Part shown: positions 1 to 8,220 of the stretch, piece after piece
Numbering within the stretch: position 1 is the first letter of the stretch
Layout of the letters: each line of letters opens with the position of its first letter
Assembly: GCA_035547915.1 (NCBI GenBank)
Contig: DASZTS010000144.1
Span: forward strand, 1-64,000
DNA length: 64,000 nt
Origin: DASSFG01 sp035547915
GTDB taxonomy: Bacteria; Planctomycetota; Planctomycetia; Pirellulales; JAICIG01
Direction of reading: 5' to 3'
Program-made: the position numbers and the translations under genes
The notes under the pieces: generated by a model
The model's database searches: none
What the model was told of the DNA's origin: nothing
What the model saw: only the letters and a program-made list of their open reading frames with translations

Positions 1-196
1 AGGCCGTGATTTTCCAACGGCTCGGCCTGATGCCACCACGCCGGCTCCGCCGGCTCGACGGCATCCAAATGTAGTGAAATAAACACCCCCAAATCGCACC
101 TAAGTCCTTTCGCGAACGTCAAAACTCTCTAACTTGGGCTAATGCAGGCTGATGTCGGCCGGCAGCCGCGCGGTAGGTTGGCATCATGAGGGCATC

Positions 197-451
197 ATGA
201 GGCGACGGTTTCAGTTCAGCTTGCGAACCGTGATGGCGATTATGTCGCTGGTCGCCATCGCCTGCGCCATTTGGGTCAAGCTCCCAATGCCAGTGAGAGT
301 TGCCATCGGCACCGCGTCGATGGGCGTTTTCTTCTGGGCGATCAGGCTTGTGTTCTGGCTGCTTCCAGACGACCGGGACGTGCTGGATTGGATTGTGCGC
401 GGCGGCTCTAAGAAAACGAACGTCATCAAGCGCCGTAGCGACCAACAGTGA
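197..451 (+). CDS. Tiny membrane protein, RRFQFSLR family
   Basis: An 84-residue protein of unknown function. It begins MRRRFQFSLR, a basic stretch followed directly by one hydrophobic segment (about residues 11-28), then WVKLP and a second hydrophobic stretch (about 30-55), so it is probably membrane-anchored. The ATG at 197 is chosen because other members of the family in this window begin the same way; a longer upstream reading from 152 lacks that support. The next gene starts 5 bases after the stop, so the two are probably co-transcribed. The WVKLP..VAIG stretch recurs in the protein at 39876-40181. I do not recognise a function. Confidence 0.7.
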   Translation: MRRRFQFSLRTVMAIMSLVAIACAIWVKLPMPVRVAIGTASMGVFFWAIRLVFWLLPDDRDVLDWIVRGGSKKTNVIKRRSDQQ

Positions 452-456
452 GCCCC

Positions 457-696
457 ATGCCTCGCCCTCAATTCACCCTCCGCACGTTGCTGGTTCTGAT
501 ACTGGCTGTCGGCTGTTTCTTTGGGGGAATCCAGTTTGAGCGAGCGCGGGATTGGTCGCGCCGGCGTGAAGAGGCAATGGAAGCCGCCTGGAAACTCACG
601 GTTATTACGCACGCGCGCTCGGCCGTGCGGAAAGTAGAGCCGCGCGCCGCTGCTGATCGCCGCGCGACCAGCCCCGATTCTTCACCACAGTATTAG
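457..696 (+). CDS. Tiny membrane protein, PQFTLR family
   Basis: A 79-residue protein starting MPRPQFTLRTLL with one transmembrane helix ending in a CFFGG motif (about residues 7-25) and a basic, hydrophilic remainder (FERARDW onward). The start at 457 is preferred over an in-frame GTG at 448 because family members begin M-x-R-P-Q-F. It is the second gene of a two-gene array and is followed within ten bases by a truncated R1 element that may terminate transcription. Function unknown; the conserved N-terminal helix with a variable tail is the pattern seen throughout this family. Confidence 0.7.
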   Translation: MPRPQFTLRTLLVLILAVGCFFGGIQFERARDWSRRREEAMEAAWKLTVITHARSAVRKVEPRAAADRRATSPDSSPQY

Positions 697-703
697 GGCA
701 CTA

Positions 704-773
704 AGCGCCGCGGGCAAAAAATCGGCGGTGAAACGCCGATTTTGTGAAGCTCGATCCGGTTTTGTCGGTTGCT
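704..773 (-). repeat. R1 element, truncated
   Basis: Contains the inner palindrome (AATCGGCGTTTC / GCCGATTTTTT arms) and the outer half GAGCAACCGACAAAACCGG, but lacks the other outer half. It sits between the stop of the forward gene at 696 and the stop of the reverse gene at 774, so it could terminate both. Confidence 0.8.
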
Positions 774-1184
774 CTAATTACGTTGCAACATCAATTCGGC
801 TTCCGTTCGATAGTATTTTGTCGCCCTGACATCGCTTAAGCCGCGGCCGGCTACGTCGCGCGCCTTGGCGACAGCCTCTATGTCTACCATGCGATCAAAA
901 TGATCCTTGACGGCTTTCTGAGCTTCGTGAGCACCCAGGCTAAGATCCCATTCCGCGGTCATCCAACGCTTCGACCAGATATAGAGATCCTCTGCGGTGG
1001 GACCGCGATGGTTATCGTACAGCTTTCGGTGGATTTCATACGCGCTGCGCGCGGCTTCGATCAACTCTTGGCTACTAGCACCCGTTCCGGGGGAATCGGG
1101 GCGTTCGTCGATTGCGGCCGCCGTTCCGATGGTCAACGCCCCCAAGGTCAGCAAGGCGATCAGCAGCTTTCGGGTATTAGGCAT
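774..1184 (-). CDS. Secreted helical protein of unknown function
   Basis: 136 residues. The N-terminus MPNTRKLLIALLTLGALTIG followed by TAAA is a typical signal peptide, so the mature protein is likely periplasmic. The remainder is polar and helical, rich in Trp, Arg and Ala (for example LYIWSKRWMTAEWDL), without recognisable catalytic residues. A GGAG ribosome-binding site lies a few bases before the ATG. The TAG stop is the first three bases of the sequence TAGAGCAACCGAC, where the last part is the start of an R1 element, so gene and repeat are fused edge to edge. Confidence 0.75.
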   Translation of the reverse strand: MPNTRKLLIALLTLGALTIGTAAAIDERPDSPGTGASSQELIEAARSAYEIHRKLYDNHRGPTAEDLYIWSKRWMTAEWDLSLGAHEAQKAVKDHFDRMVDIEAVAKARDVAGRGLSDVRATKYYRTEAELMLQRN

Positions 1185-1274
1185 CGGAAGTCTCCTTGGA
1201 TCGGCTAGAAAACCCCGATTAGACCGCGCCTAGCCGCCCAAGCAAGGACCAGCGTTCAATCGCCGCATGGGTAA

Positions 1275-1372
1275 GAGCGGCTGACAAAACCCGGAAGCCG
1301 GAGCGCCGCGAGCGAAAAATCGGCCGTGAAACGCCGATTTTGTGAAGCTCGATCCGGTTTCGTCGGTTGCTC
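1275..1372 (-). repeat. R1 element, full copy
   Basis: Full ~98 bp copy: outer arms GAGCGGCTGACAAAACC and GGTTTCGTCGGTTGCTC, and an inner hairpin of AAAATCGGCC with CGCCGATTTT around a GTGAAA loop. It lies between the reverse TPR gene (stop at 1466) and the start of the secreted protein gene (1184). On the reverse strand the base triplet entering the element is TAG, as at two other copies. Confidence 0.9.
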
Positions 1373-1465
1373 TAAAACTTCCCGCCTCGATTGCTTCCGA
1401 CTGCTCATCCTTCCAAAACATCGGGGCAGCCGCGGTTCGCACAGACGCGGTTCGGTACCTGAGCG

Positions 1466-2740
1466 CTATTGAAGCGATTGCCAGAGGTTTCGGCCGTCGC
1501 TCAACCGGTCGAGCGCGCGACGGGCGGCTTCATTGTTCGGATCGAGGAAGACGGCGGCGCGCAGCCACCAGGTGGCCGCCTCCTTCATGCCCAACTCCGC
1601 CGCCAGCGTGCCGGCGCGGAAACGCAAGTCGTCGTCGCTCGGGTCGGCCGAGGCGCGAGAGACGAGATCGTGGTAGGCGTCGAGCCGATTGCTCACGTCG
1701 AGCAGTTCCTGTTCGCATTGCTTGGCCTTCTCGCGGTTCCCTTCGCGCAGGTAGGTCGCGATCAACAGATTCAGCGTCTCGGGGCTCTTGGGCTTCAACT
1801 CGCCGGCACGTCGCGACAGCTTCGTGGCCAAATCGTGCTCGGAACGCTCCAAGGCGATCTTCGTCCGAGAAACCAGCGCCGGAAAATGCTCGGGCTGCTC
1901 TTCGATGACCTGATCGAGCAGGCGGGCCGCTTCGTCGAGTTGTCCCAAGCCGTAGAGACACGTGGCCCGCAGGGCCAGCACGTCGGCAGTGGACGGCAAC
2001 TGGCGAATCGCCTCGAGCGCCTTGGCATGTTCTTGGCTGGAGCTCAACACCTGCGCGTACTCGAAACGCACTTCGTCCGACAACGAACTCGTCGAGTCGC
2101 GTTCCAGCGATTCTCGATACGCCTCCGCCGAGTTATGGAATTCGTCGAGATCGCGCCAGATGACACCCATCACCCGATGGGGCCGCGGGTCGGTGGGAAC
2201 GAGCTTGGCGACTTCTTGCAGATAGTGCATGGCCGCGTCGACCGTGCCCAACTCATAGTAGGCCACGCCCAACCAGCGATACGCATTGACGTTCTGCGGA
2301 TCGAGCTGCGTTGCGCGGACCCAGGCCGCGCCGGCTTCGCGAAAGCGACCGTCGCGATACAGCGCCTCACCGGCCAGCACCAGCGCCCGCACCCTCGTCT
2401 CGTCGGTGCTCTCGGCGATCGACAACTGTTCCAACGCCGCCATGTAACGATTCTCGGCGATCAACAGCTTGGCCCGCAGTAGGCCGCGCTGCGGCTCGAC
2501 GTCGACTCCGTTGCCCAGGTAGAGCAGCTCATACTGCATCTGGTCGAGCGTCGAGGTGTTGATATCGGCGCGGTCGATGGCCGCGACGGCACGCCGGTAA
2601 CCGGCCATCGGCGAATTGTGCGAGAAGGTCGCCCAGCTCCAGATCCCCGCCACCAGCAGACCGCACGCGCAGCGCCGCCAACACCGGTGGGACTGCCCTC
2701 GCGGTGTCGTCCGGCCGACCGTAGGACATGCCTCACTCAT
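1466..2740 (-). CDS. Membrane-anchored TPR protein
   Basis: 424 residues. A short hydrophobic segment (CGLLVAGIWSWATF, about residues 26-40) probably anchors the protein in the inner membrane with the bulk outside. From about residue 80 the protein is a run of TPR-type helical pairs with consensus residues such as AYRWLGVAYYELG and ATCLYGLGQLDEA, and finally AATWWLRAAVFLDPNNEAAR. TPR arrays bind other proteins. It is the last of four reverse-strand genes beginning with the DUF1559 gene at 6043, and is the second of two TPR proteins in a row. No enzyme domain seen. Confidence 0.8.
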   Translation of the reverse strand: MSEACPTVGRTTPRGQSHRCWRRCACGLLVAGIWSWATFSHNSPMAGYRRAVAAIDRADINTSTLDQMQYELLYLGNGVDVEPQRGLLRAKLLIAENRYMAALEQLSIAESTDETRVRALVLAGEALYRDGRFREAGAAWVRATQLDPQNVNAYRWLGVAYYELGTVDAAMHYLQEVAKLVPTDPRPHRVMGVIWRDLDEFHNSAEAYRESLERDSTSSLSDEVRFEYAQVLSSSQEHAKALEAIRQLPSTADVLALRATCLYGLGQLDEAARLLDQVIEEQPEHFPALVSRTKIALERSEHDLATKLSRRAGELKPKSPETLNLLIATYLREGNREKAKQCEQELLDVSNRLDAYHDLVSRASADPSDDDLRFRAGTLAAELGMKEAATWWLRAAVFLDPNNEAARRALDRLSDGRNLWQSLQ

Positions 2741-2796
2741 AAAACCTCCACGCTCTTTCTAACCACGGCGCCGCCCCCCGGGTCGTGTCCGGCCGC

Positions 2797-2881
2797 TGCA
2801 AGAACGACCGACCGCCGTGGCAAACAAGCGGCCGTCAGACACCGATTCTTCGCAAGCCCGGGCCGGTTTCGTCGGTCGCTC
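2797..2881 (-). repeat. R1 element, diverged copy
   Basis: Diverged copy retaining the terminal GGTTTCGTCGGTCGCTC arm and a decayed inner palindrome (AAGCGGCCGTCAGACACCGATTCTT). It lies about 58 bases beyond the stop of the TPR gene at 2940 and upstream of the next one. Confidence 0.6.
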
Positions 2882-2939
2882 TTCCGACTTCTGGGTCTCG
2901 TCAGCCGCTCTCAATCGTAGTCCGATCGGGCGTCCGGGA

Positions 2940-4238
2940 CTACGGCTTATCCTTGTCGACCACGGCGACGCGCCCTTCGGCGACCGCTCGGTGTTTCTCG
3001 GCCATCTCGTCGTCGCCCTTGCCGGCATAGTATCTGACCAGTGCTCGGTGCGTGTCGGCGGAGGAGGGATCGAGACGCAGTGCCGACAGCAGCCATACAT
3101 AGGCTTCCTTCGACTTGCCCTGATCGAGCAGGATCTCGCCGGCCTCGCAACGCGGCGCGGGATCTTGCGGCCGGGACACGATGCTTTCGAGCAGTTCGTC
3201 CAGACGGGCCGCCTGCGCCTTCAGGCTACGGCTCCGTTCCATCTGTTCTTCGGCCGCTTCGGTTTGGCCCGAACGCGAGAGGGCCATCGCCAAATTGTAG
3301 TGATTGACGTGGCTGCCGGGCGAAACCTGCACCGCGCGTTCGAAATAGTCCTGAGCTTCGCGATACGATCGTTCGGCCAGGGCGATGTGGCCCAGCTCCG
3401 TCAACGCGAAACCCCGCTGTATGTCGGGCAACTCGGCTTCCAGTGCCCGCTGCAAGGTTGCCTTGGGTTTGGCCGTCTCGCCCATCCGCCGCTCGCACGA
3501 TGCCAGGCCGACCTGCACGACCGCGTCGTCGGGCCAACGTGCCAGATATTGCTCGAACTGTTTTCTCGCTTCCTCCACCTCGTTGTCTTCGAGGAGCGAG
3601 AAGCCCAACCGCATCAAGGCGATCTTGTTCCCGGCATCGAGTTCCAAGATCTTGCGGTACTCGTCGAGCAGGCCCCGCCGATTATTGATGGCCTCCATCG
3701 CTTCGGACCGCAACACGTGCGCGCGGACGGAATCCGGTTGCCATCGCAACCAGAAGTCGAGGTAGGCCAGCGCGTCGAACACGCGTACTTCTACCAGGCA
3801 GCCCATCACCAGGCATTCGTAGATCTCGCTGGCGACCTCATCCGAATGAGGGTCGAGCAGCATGGCGTCGATGTGCGGCTTGGTCTCCGCGAACTTCCCT
3901 CCCTGGAAATCGACGAGGTACTTCTCGCGCAGGATATCCGACTTCGACCAGCCAAGCTCGGCCGCTCGCTTGAGATCGTCGGCCGCGTCGGCAGTCTTGC
4001 CCGCGCGACGATGCGCGATGGCCAGCAGGTACGCCAGCTCGGCAGACTCACCCCGGACCGAGCCAGGGTTCTCGGCCTGCAGCCGCGCGATGTTCTCGAC
4101 GGCCGCCTCCGGTTCGGGACCGAACACGTCACTCCGTGCCGCCGCGAGTGCCCTCGACACGGCCAGATATCGCCAACCGTACTTACCCGCGAAAGCCACC
4201 GCGAGCGCAGCCAGCAGCGCGCAGCACCACCGTTTCAT
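2940..4238 (-). CDS. Membrane-anchored TPR protein
   Basis: 432 residues. The N-terminus MKRWCCALLAALAVAFAGKYG is an uncleaved signal anchor or signal peptide. TPR-like repeats cover nearly the whole of the rest (for example ALMRLGFSLLEDNEVEEARK, and HIALAERSYREAQDYFERAV), ending in a short lysine-rich tail. It starts 18 bases after the stop of the lipoprotein gene at 4257 and is likely co-transcribed with it. The combination DUF1559, small lipoprotein and TPR proteins suggests an envelope assembly, but no substrate can be read from the sequence. Confidence 0.8.
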   Translation of the reverse strand: MKRWCCALLAALAVAFAGKYGWRYLAVSRALAAARSDVFGPEPEAAVENIARLQAENPGSVRGESAELAYLLAIAHRRAGKTADAADDLKRAAELGWSKSDILREKYLVDFQGGKFAETKPHIDAMLLDPHSDEVASEIYECLVMGCLVEVRVFDALAYLDFWLRWQPDSVRAHVLRSEAMEAINNRRGLLDEYRKILELDAGNKIALMRLGFSLLEDNEVEEARKQFEQYLARWPDDAVVQVGLASCERRMGETAKPKATLQRALEAELPDIQRGFALTELGHIALAERSYREAQDYFERAVQVSPGSHVNHYNLAMALSRSGQTEAAEEQMERSRSLKAQAARLDELLESIVSRPQDPAPRCEAGEILLDQGKSKEAYVWLLSALRLDPSSADTHRALVRYYAGKGDDEMAEKHRAVAEGRVAVVDKDKP

Positions 4239-4256
4239 CGGATTCGCAAGCTCTGG

Positions 4257-4757
4257 CTATTCGCTCTTGAGATCAAACGTGAAAGGTCCGCCGGGCACGG
4301 TAGCTTTGAACTCCGTCTCATTCGCATTGCCGTACTTCTTCGGAACGAGCTCCTTACCCGCCGTCGGCCCTTTGTCGGTGCCCACTCCCGTGGTGACGGG
4401 GGTGGGACTCTCCGCGCCGTACTGCGGCGCCGGGATCGCTTGAGCCTCGCTCTTCGCCACGGTGACAACATAGTCGCCCGCCAGCGCGCCCTTGGCCTGG
4501 GTCGATCCCGCGACAAACGTCGTCAACTCGAACTTCCCGGCCGCGTCGGTCTTTCCGTTGGCGGCCGTGCCCTTCTCCCTATCCTTGGGAACGAACATAA
4601 CGGTCGCGCCCTCGAGCGGCTTCCCATCGAGGGTCACCGTTCCGCTGACGGGTGTCGTCGGCGGCAGAGCGGGGCCTCTATTACAGCCGACCACTACCGA
4701 GAGCAGCAGGCAACACCGTGAGATATGGACACAAACCGAAATATGTGTGCGCAACAT
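4257..4757 (-). CDS. Lipoprotein with carboxypeptidase-regulatory-like fold
   Basis: 166 residues. A hydrophobic signal ends in the lipobox-like VVGC (about residues 21-24), so Cys24 is probably lipidated. The mature part opens with VSGTVTLDGKPLEGATVMFV and continues GKTDAAGKFEL, the Ig-like repeat of carboxypeptidase regulatory-like (transthyretin-like) domains. In planctomycetes such lipoproteins are commonly coded next to DUF1559 proteins, as here with the gene at 4928. Its precise role is unknown; a surface-associated binding or structural function is an inference. Confidence 0.8.
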   Translation of the reverse strand: MLRTHISVCVHISRCCLLLSVVVGCNRGPALPPTTPVSGTVTLDGKPLEGATVMFVPKDREKGTAANGKTDAAGKFELTTFVAGSTQAKGALAGDYVVTVAKSEAQAIPAPQYGAESPTPVTTGVGTDKGPTAGKELVPKKYGNANETEFKATVPGGPFTFDLKSE

Positions 4758-4827
4758 GACCTCGAATCTTGCTATAAGACGTGGTGCAAAGAGCTAGCTG
4801 GAAAACGACGGTTGCGGATGCGGATCG

Positions 4828-4927
4828 AGAACGACCGGCGAGATCCGAAAGCCCGAACTCCGCGGGAAAAATCGGCGGTGCATCGCCGATTCTTCCTGGG
4901 AGTCAGGTCCGGTTCTCGTCGGTTGCT
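4828..4927 (-). repeat. R1 element, diverged full copy
   Basis: Outer arm GGTTCTCGTCGGTTGCTC next to the DUF1559 stop, inner hairpin AAAAATCGGCGGTGCATCGCCGATTCTT and a weaker distal arm (GAACGACCGGCGAGATCC). It fills most of the 170-base gap between the DUF1559 gene and the lipoprotein gene. Confidence 0.8.
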
Positions 4928-6043
4928 CTAATAGTTCGGCGTCGCCAAACCATCCACTCTCGATCCGAGCCGCTGATACGTGTCGTAATTGATCGATTGG
5001 TTCGCGAAGTGGACCGAGCCGTCAGCAAACAGCAACTGAGCGCCGTTGGGGTGCTTTGACTTGGCGCCCCACATCAATCCCCATTCGTTCCAAACGAAGC
5101 TCTGCTGACCCCACGTATTGAGGAACCCGTTGATGTCGCGTTCCTGCATACACGTCGGGAAGTTGATGGGCGGGTGCGTGCTCGCCACCGCACCGTCATG
5201 GTAATACCACCCGTTCCACGTCCAGTTGCTGCAATTGCGCTGCAGCTCGATGACGGCGATCGAGTTCGACGTACCGTCGGTGATGTCGGCATAGGTTGCC
5301 GCCCAGTTACCGCGGCTGAAGCAACCGTTGTTGACATCGGGGCGACCACCGAGACGCGTGTCCCAGTTTCCACCGTCGTTGGCGATGTTGTCGCCAAACC
5401 AACCCAGGCCGTTATTGGTCGTATACGGCGAGACCGGCACATACGGGATCACGTTCGCGGGCTGCCAACCGGTGTTACCGCACAGTGTACCGAGATTGAC
5501 GGCATAATCCATCAAGGCGGCGCCGGCGCCGTTGGCGTTCGTGCCCGTCTGCAGGGCGCCGTTGATCTTCGTCATGTTGACGCTCGGGCAGAAGAACTCC
5601 GGTATGACCACATAAGACGGCGCCACGCCGGTCTGCAGGCTGCTCTGGCCCATGGGAGGCTGAGTGCTATTGCCGTTGACGGGGAACCGGAGATCGAACT
5701 GGTCGTAGAGTGTCTTTTGCTCCATGAACGGAAGCAAACGCACATAGATGCTGCCGATGCCCGGTCCCAATTGCTGAAACTGGGGTGGGCTTCCGAAGAC
5801 GGCGCCTTGCTCGCCCGTGATCGGAAACCGTCCGTTGGCGTCCGCATAGGTGTTGATCGCCAGGCCGAGCTGCTTGAGGTTATTCGTGCAGGTCGAACGG
5901 CGGGCAGCCTCGCGGGCGGCCTGGATGGCGGGCAACAACAGGGCGATCAAGATGCCGATGATGGCGATGACGACCAAGAGCTCTACGAGCGTGAAACCCA
6001 GGCGGATGCGCCGTGGGCCGCTCAACGCGACAACGGGTGACAT
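4928..6043 (-). CDS. DUF1559 prepilin-like protein
   Basis: 371 residues. Near the N-terminus is a type IV pilin-like cleavage/methylation motif, LGFTLVELLVVIAIIGILIA, followed by LLLPAIQAAREAARRSTC and then NNLKQLGLAINTY, the hallmark of the planctomycete DUF1559 family. The C-terminus has the family's AQLLFADGSVHF. The start at 6043 (MSPVVAL) is preferred over 6133 because a GGAGA site lies about 8 bases upstream of it. Family members occur in many copies per planctomycete genome and are thought to be exported by a type II or IV pilus-like route. The TAG stop abuts an R1 element. Confidence 0.92.
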   Translation of the reverse strand: MSPVVALSGPRRIRLGFTLVELLVVIAIIGILIALLLPAIQAAREAARRSTCTNNLKQLGLAINTYADANGRFPITGEQGAVFGSPPQFQQLGPGIGSIYVRLLPFMEQKTLYDQFDLRFPVNGNSTQPPMGQSSLQTGVAPSYVVIPEFFCPSVNMTKINGALQTGTNANGAGAALMDYAVNLGTLCGNTGWQPANVIPYVPVSPYTTNNGLGWFGDNIANDGGNWDTRLGGRPDVNNGCFSRGNWAATYADITDGTSNSIAVIELQRNCSNWTWNGWYYHDGAVASTHPPINFPTCMQERDINGFLNTWGQQSFVWNEWGLMWGAKSKHPNGAQLLFADGSVHFANQSINYDTYQRLGSRVDGLATPNY

Positions 6044-6238
6044 GAAAGTATCTCCAAAAAAGCCGGAAGGAAGAAATGAGCCCCGCGCTTTCCTGAGCAG
6101 CGTGGATTGTAGCACATATTGCATGCAGGACAAGAAGCGTGTCGGACAAAAAGCACGGATTCGGTGGGAAGCCGGCGGCGCCCCTGAACGGTCGAGTCAA
6201 CCCGGGCGGCCATCGCTTCGACCTTCGTTCGAGCCCTC

Positions 6239-6266
6239 AATTTAAGACGTTTTGTCTTTGTGTCAA
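6239..6266 (-). promoter_or_regulatory. Candidate promoter for the DUF1559 gene
   Basis: On the reverse strand TTGACA (6261-6266) is followed after 16 bases by TAAATT (6239-6244), a good sigma70-type match about 195 bases before the DUF1559 start. A call by inspection only. Confidence 0.4.
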
Positions 6267-6296
6267 GCCGCGGCAGAAAAGCTGTCAAAGTCGTCG

Positions 6297-6390
6297 GAGC
6301 GGCTGACGAAACACTGAAGCCGGAGCGCCAAGCAAAAAATCGGCGGTGAAATGCCGATTTTTGGAGCTCGATCCGGTTTGTCGGTTGCTC
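6297..6390 (-). repeat. R1 element, full copy
   Basis: Outer arms GAGCGGCTGACGAAAC and GGTTTGTCGGTTGCTC, inner hairpin AAAAAATCGGCGGTGAAATGCCGATTTTT. Unlike most copies it has no gene stop next to it; it lies upstream of the DUF1559 promoter candidate. Confidence 0.88.
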
Positions 6391-6980
6391 TGACGACTTT
6401 TCGGCCCCAAGTCGCCGGCCGCCTACGCCAGCCCTTCCTAACATCGGCGTGCGCCCCACCTCGGTCTGAAGCATCGGCGCCGACGAAATCCGCGCCCCTC
6501 ACCGAACGCTCGACGCATCGGCATCTGTTTATGCATGCCTTACGCACTCAAAGCCTTGCTTTCCTAAGGCTTGCGTTGCATCGTGCGACCAGGGGACCGC
6601 GGCCTTTGATGACGGCAGGGGGCGTTTTCCCTGCTCGGCGAAGGCGACGAGGTTCTGGGACCGGACCGGCGGGTCGTCGATTGCGAGATCGATGGTCTCC
6701 CGGATGCTGGAGCGCCGCGGGCGAAACATCGGTCGCGGGACGGCGCAAGCCACGGGGCTGCCACGGCGGCTGGATCGGGCGCCCGGTCGTCGTCCGGGGT
6801 CGCTGCCCCGAGCGGGCACCGGAACCGCCCTCCATCCGGAACGGCGTGCCAGGTCCGCTACCCCCGACGCACCGGGTGGCGGGTTGTGAGGCGCTGAAGG
6901 TTGACCAACCTTGTGCCCCCTGTCACTGGGTTACCTGTCAGAGCGACCTTCTCCGCGCGCTTGCGCGCAGAGAGTAGGTA

Positions 6981-7025
6981 TTCTCTTTTATCTACCATCT
7001 ACTCTACTCTTCTCTTCTCTTCTCT
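6981..7025. repeat. Pyrimidine tract (CT-rich)
   Basis: About 45 bases that are nearly all T and C on the forward strand, ending in tandem TCTTC/TCTCT units. Such mirror-like tracts can form triplex DNA; no gene uses it. Confidence 0.7.
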
Positions 7026-7033
7026 AGTGCCGT

Positions 7034-7375
7034 TTCTGCGCGCCGTGCGCGCGCTCGTAAGTCCTTTCGGTTTGGCCGTTTGCGGATCTCAGCGCGCGCC
7101 CTGTGCTGCGCGCGCGCAGAAGCGCGCGCGGTGGGCGCATCAGCGCGCGCGCGGCGCGCAAACGAGCGCGCGCGCTGCGCGCAACCAATGCGCGCGCACC
7201 GTTTTTTGCGCGCCGTGCGCCTCATCGTAAATGCTCTCTATTTGGCGATTTGTGCGTTTCGCTGCGCGCACATGGGGTGCGCGCGCGCTGCGCGCAGGAC
7301 CAGCGCGCGCGCAGTGCGCATGTGGCGCGCGCGCTGTGCGCAGACCAGCGCGCGCCTGTGCGCGCGCGCTGCGCA
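7034..7375. repeat. GCGCGC-rich duplicated block
   Basis: Two diverged tandem copies of about 170 bp (7028-7198 and 7199-7375). Each opens with CCGTTT..TGCGCGCCGTGCGC, passes through a mixed TTTGGCC/TTTGGCG-like segment and continues as long alternating GCGCGC runs. Alternating purine-pyrimidine DNA of this kind is prone to Z-DNA. Confidence 0.75.
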
Positions 7376-7529
7376 ATGAAAAAAGTTGTCGAGCCGTCGC
7401 GTCACGCCGCAAGTTCATTCTTCGACGGCCACACGCTTCCCCGGTAAGTGCTTGCCGGTCAGGTGGTTTGTGCATCTCGCTGACCGCAGTCAAGTCGCAT
7501 GCCAAAGAACGTGCCGTGGCCGCGTGCAG

Positions 7530-7680
7530 CCTCGGCGCGCGCGCAAAACCGTCTCTGCGCGCGCAAATCCCCCCGCAGAATTATCGCGCGCGCTCAACTC
7601 GGCGCGCGCAAAAAAAACCCGTGCGCGCGCAGGAACCTGCGCGCGCAAAACCCCTCGGCGCGCAAACTCGGCGCAGAAAC
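7530..7680. repeat. Second GCGCGC block with A-runs
   Basis: GCGCGCGCAAAA-like units alternate with short unique pieces (for example GGCGCGCGCAAAACC, GGCGCGCAAAAAAAACC). Similar composition to the block at 7034-7375 but with A-tracts between the GC runs. No coding support. Confidence 0.65.
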
Positions 7681-7728
7681 GTCGATCCCCCGGAGCGAGA
7701 TCACGTGCCGCCGGTCTGCCTAAGAACC

Positions 7729-7817
7729 GCTGACAAATCTGAAAGTCTGAGCGCCGTTGGTAAGAAGAATCGGCGGTGAAACGCCGATTGTTGGAGCGAT
7801 GTGGTTGTCGGTTGCCC
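7729..7817 (-). repeat. R1 element, diverged copy
   Basis: Recognisable by AATCGGCGGTGAAACGCCGATT (inner hairpin, 7769-7790 region) and a decayed outer arm GTTGTCGGTTGC. No adjacent gene stop. Confidence 0.7.
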
Positions 7818-8144
7818 AAAACCCCGGTATCCCCTAGCCACACTCCGACCCTCGGCGGCCGCTACGGGCTTGGCAACCTCCGGCGACTCTATCTCATAGG
7901 GCGTTTGATTCGTCCCGATAGGCAAGCGCTGGGCGGCCGCAATCGTTCGCACCCCACCTATGCTCGGGGCGCCTTCGTCGCGCGCGGCCCCAACTTCGTC
8001 GCCTGCGGCCCAAAGGGCCCAACCTGCGGCGAAGCGAAGGCATCGTCCGGTTCGCATGCTTTTCCGCCGGGAGCGCATCGGTTATACCAACCTCACGCCC
8101 AGGGATCGCCGGCCGCGCGCGTCAGCCATGGCGGATACGCCCGA

Positions 8145-8190
8145 GAGCGGCCGACAAGATCTGAAAGCCTGGCCGCCGTCGGCAGATAAC
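8145..8190 (-). repeat. R1 element, half copy
   Basis: GAGCGGCCGACAAGATCTGAAAGCC followed by GCCGTCGGCA: the distal half of an R1 element only, lying 30 bases before the beta-propeller gene. Confidence 0.5.
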
Positions 8191-8220
8191 GAATCTCACC
8201 AACACCGAGGAATCGCACTC

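Larger units (their letters stand above)
6391..8144. other. Gene-poor stretch with low-complexity DNA
   Basis: About 1.75 kb with no protein I can support. It holds a hairpin AAGCCTT/AAGGCTT (6551-6572), a fragment of R1 (about 6697-6735: GGAGCGCCGCGGGCGAAACATCGG), a pyrimidine tract, two blocks of GCGCGC-rich DNA and a diverged R1 copy (7729-7817). The open frames across it have Arg/Ala-rich low-complexity translations expected of GCGCGC repeats. Confidence 0.7.

Noticed and set aside
2817..4721. A 634-codon forward frame across the TPR genes
   Set aside because: It is the mirror of two reverse TPR genes and gives Arg-rich translation without family motifs.
7034..7375. CRISPR-like repeat array
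   Set aside because: Repeat units are not constant in length or sequence and there are no unique spacers.
6901..7447. Open frames in the GCGCGC region (109, 99 and 114 codons)
   Set aside because: Translations are Ala/Arg repeats created by the GCGCGC DNA with no start site or conserved motif.
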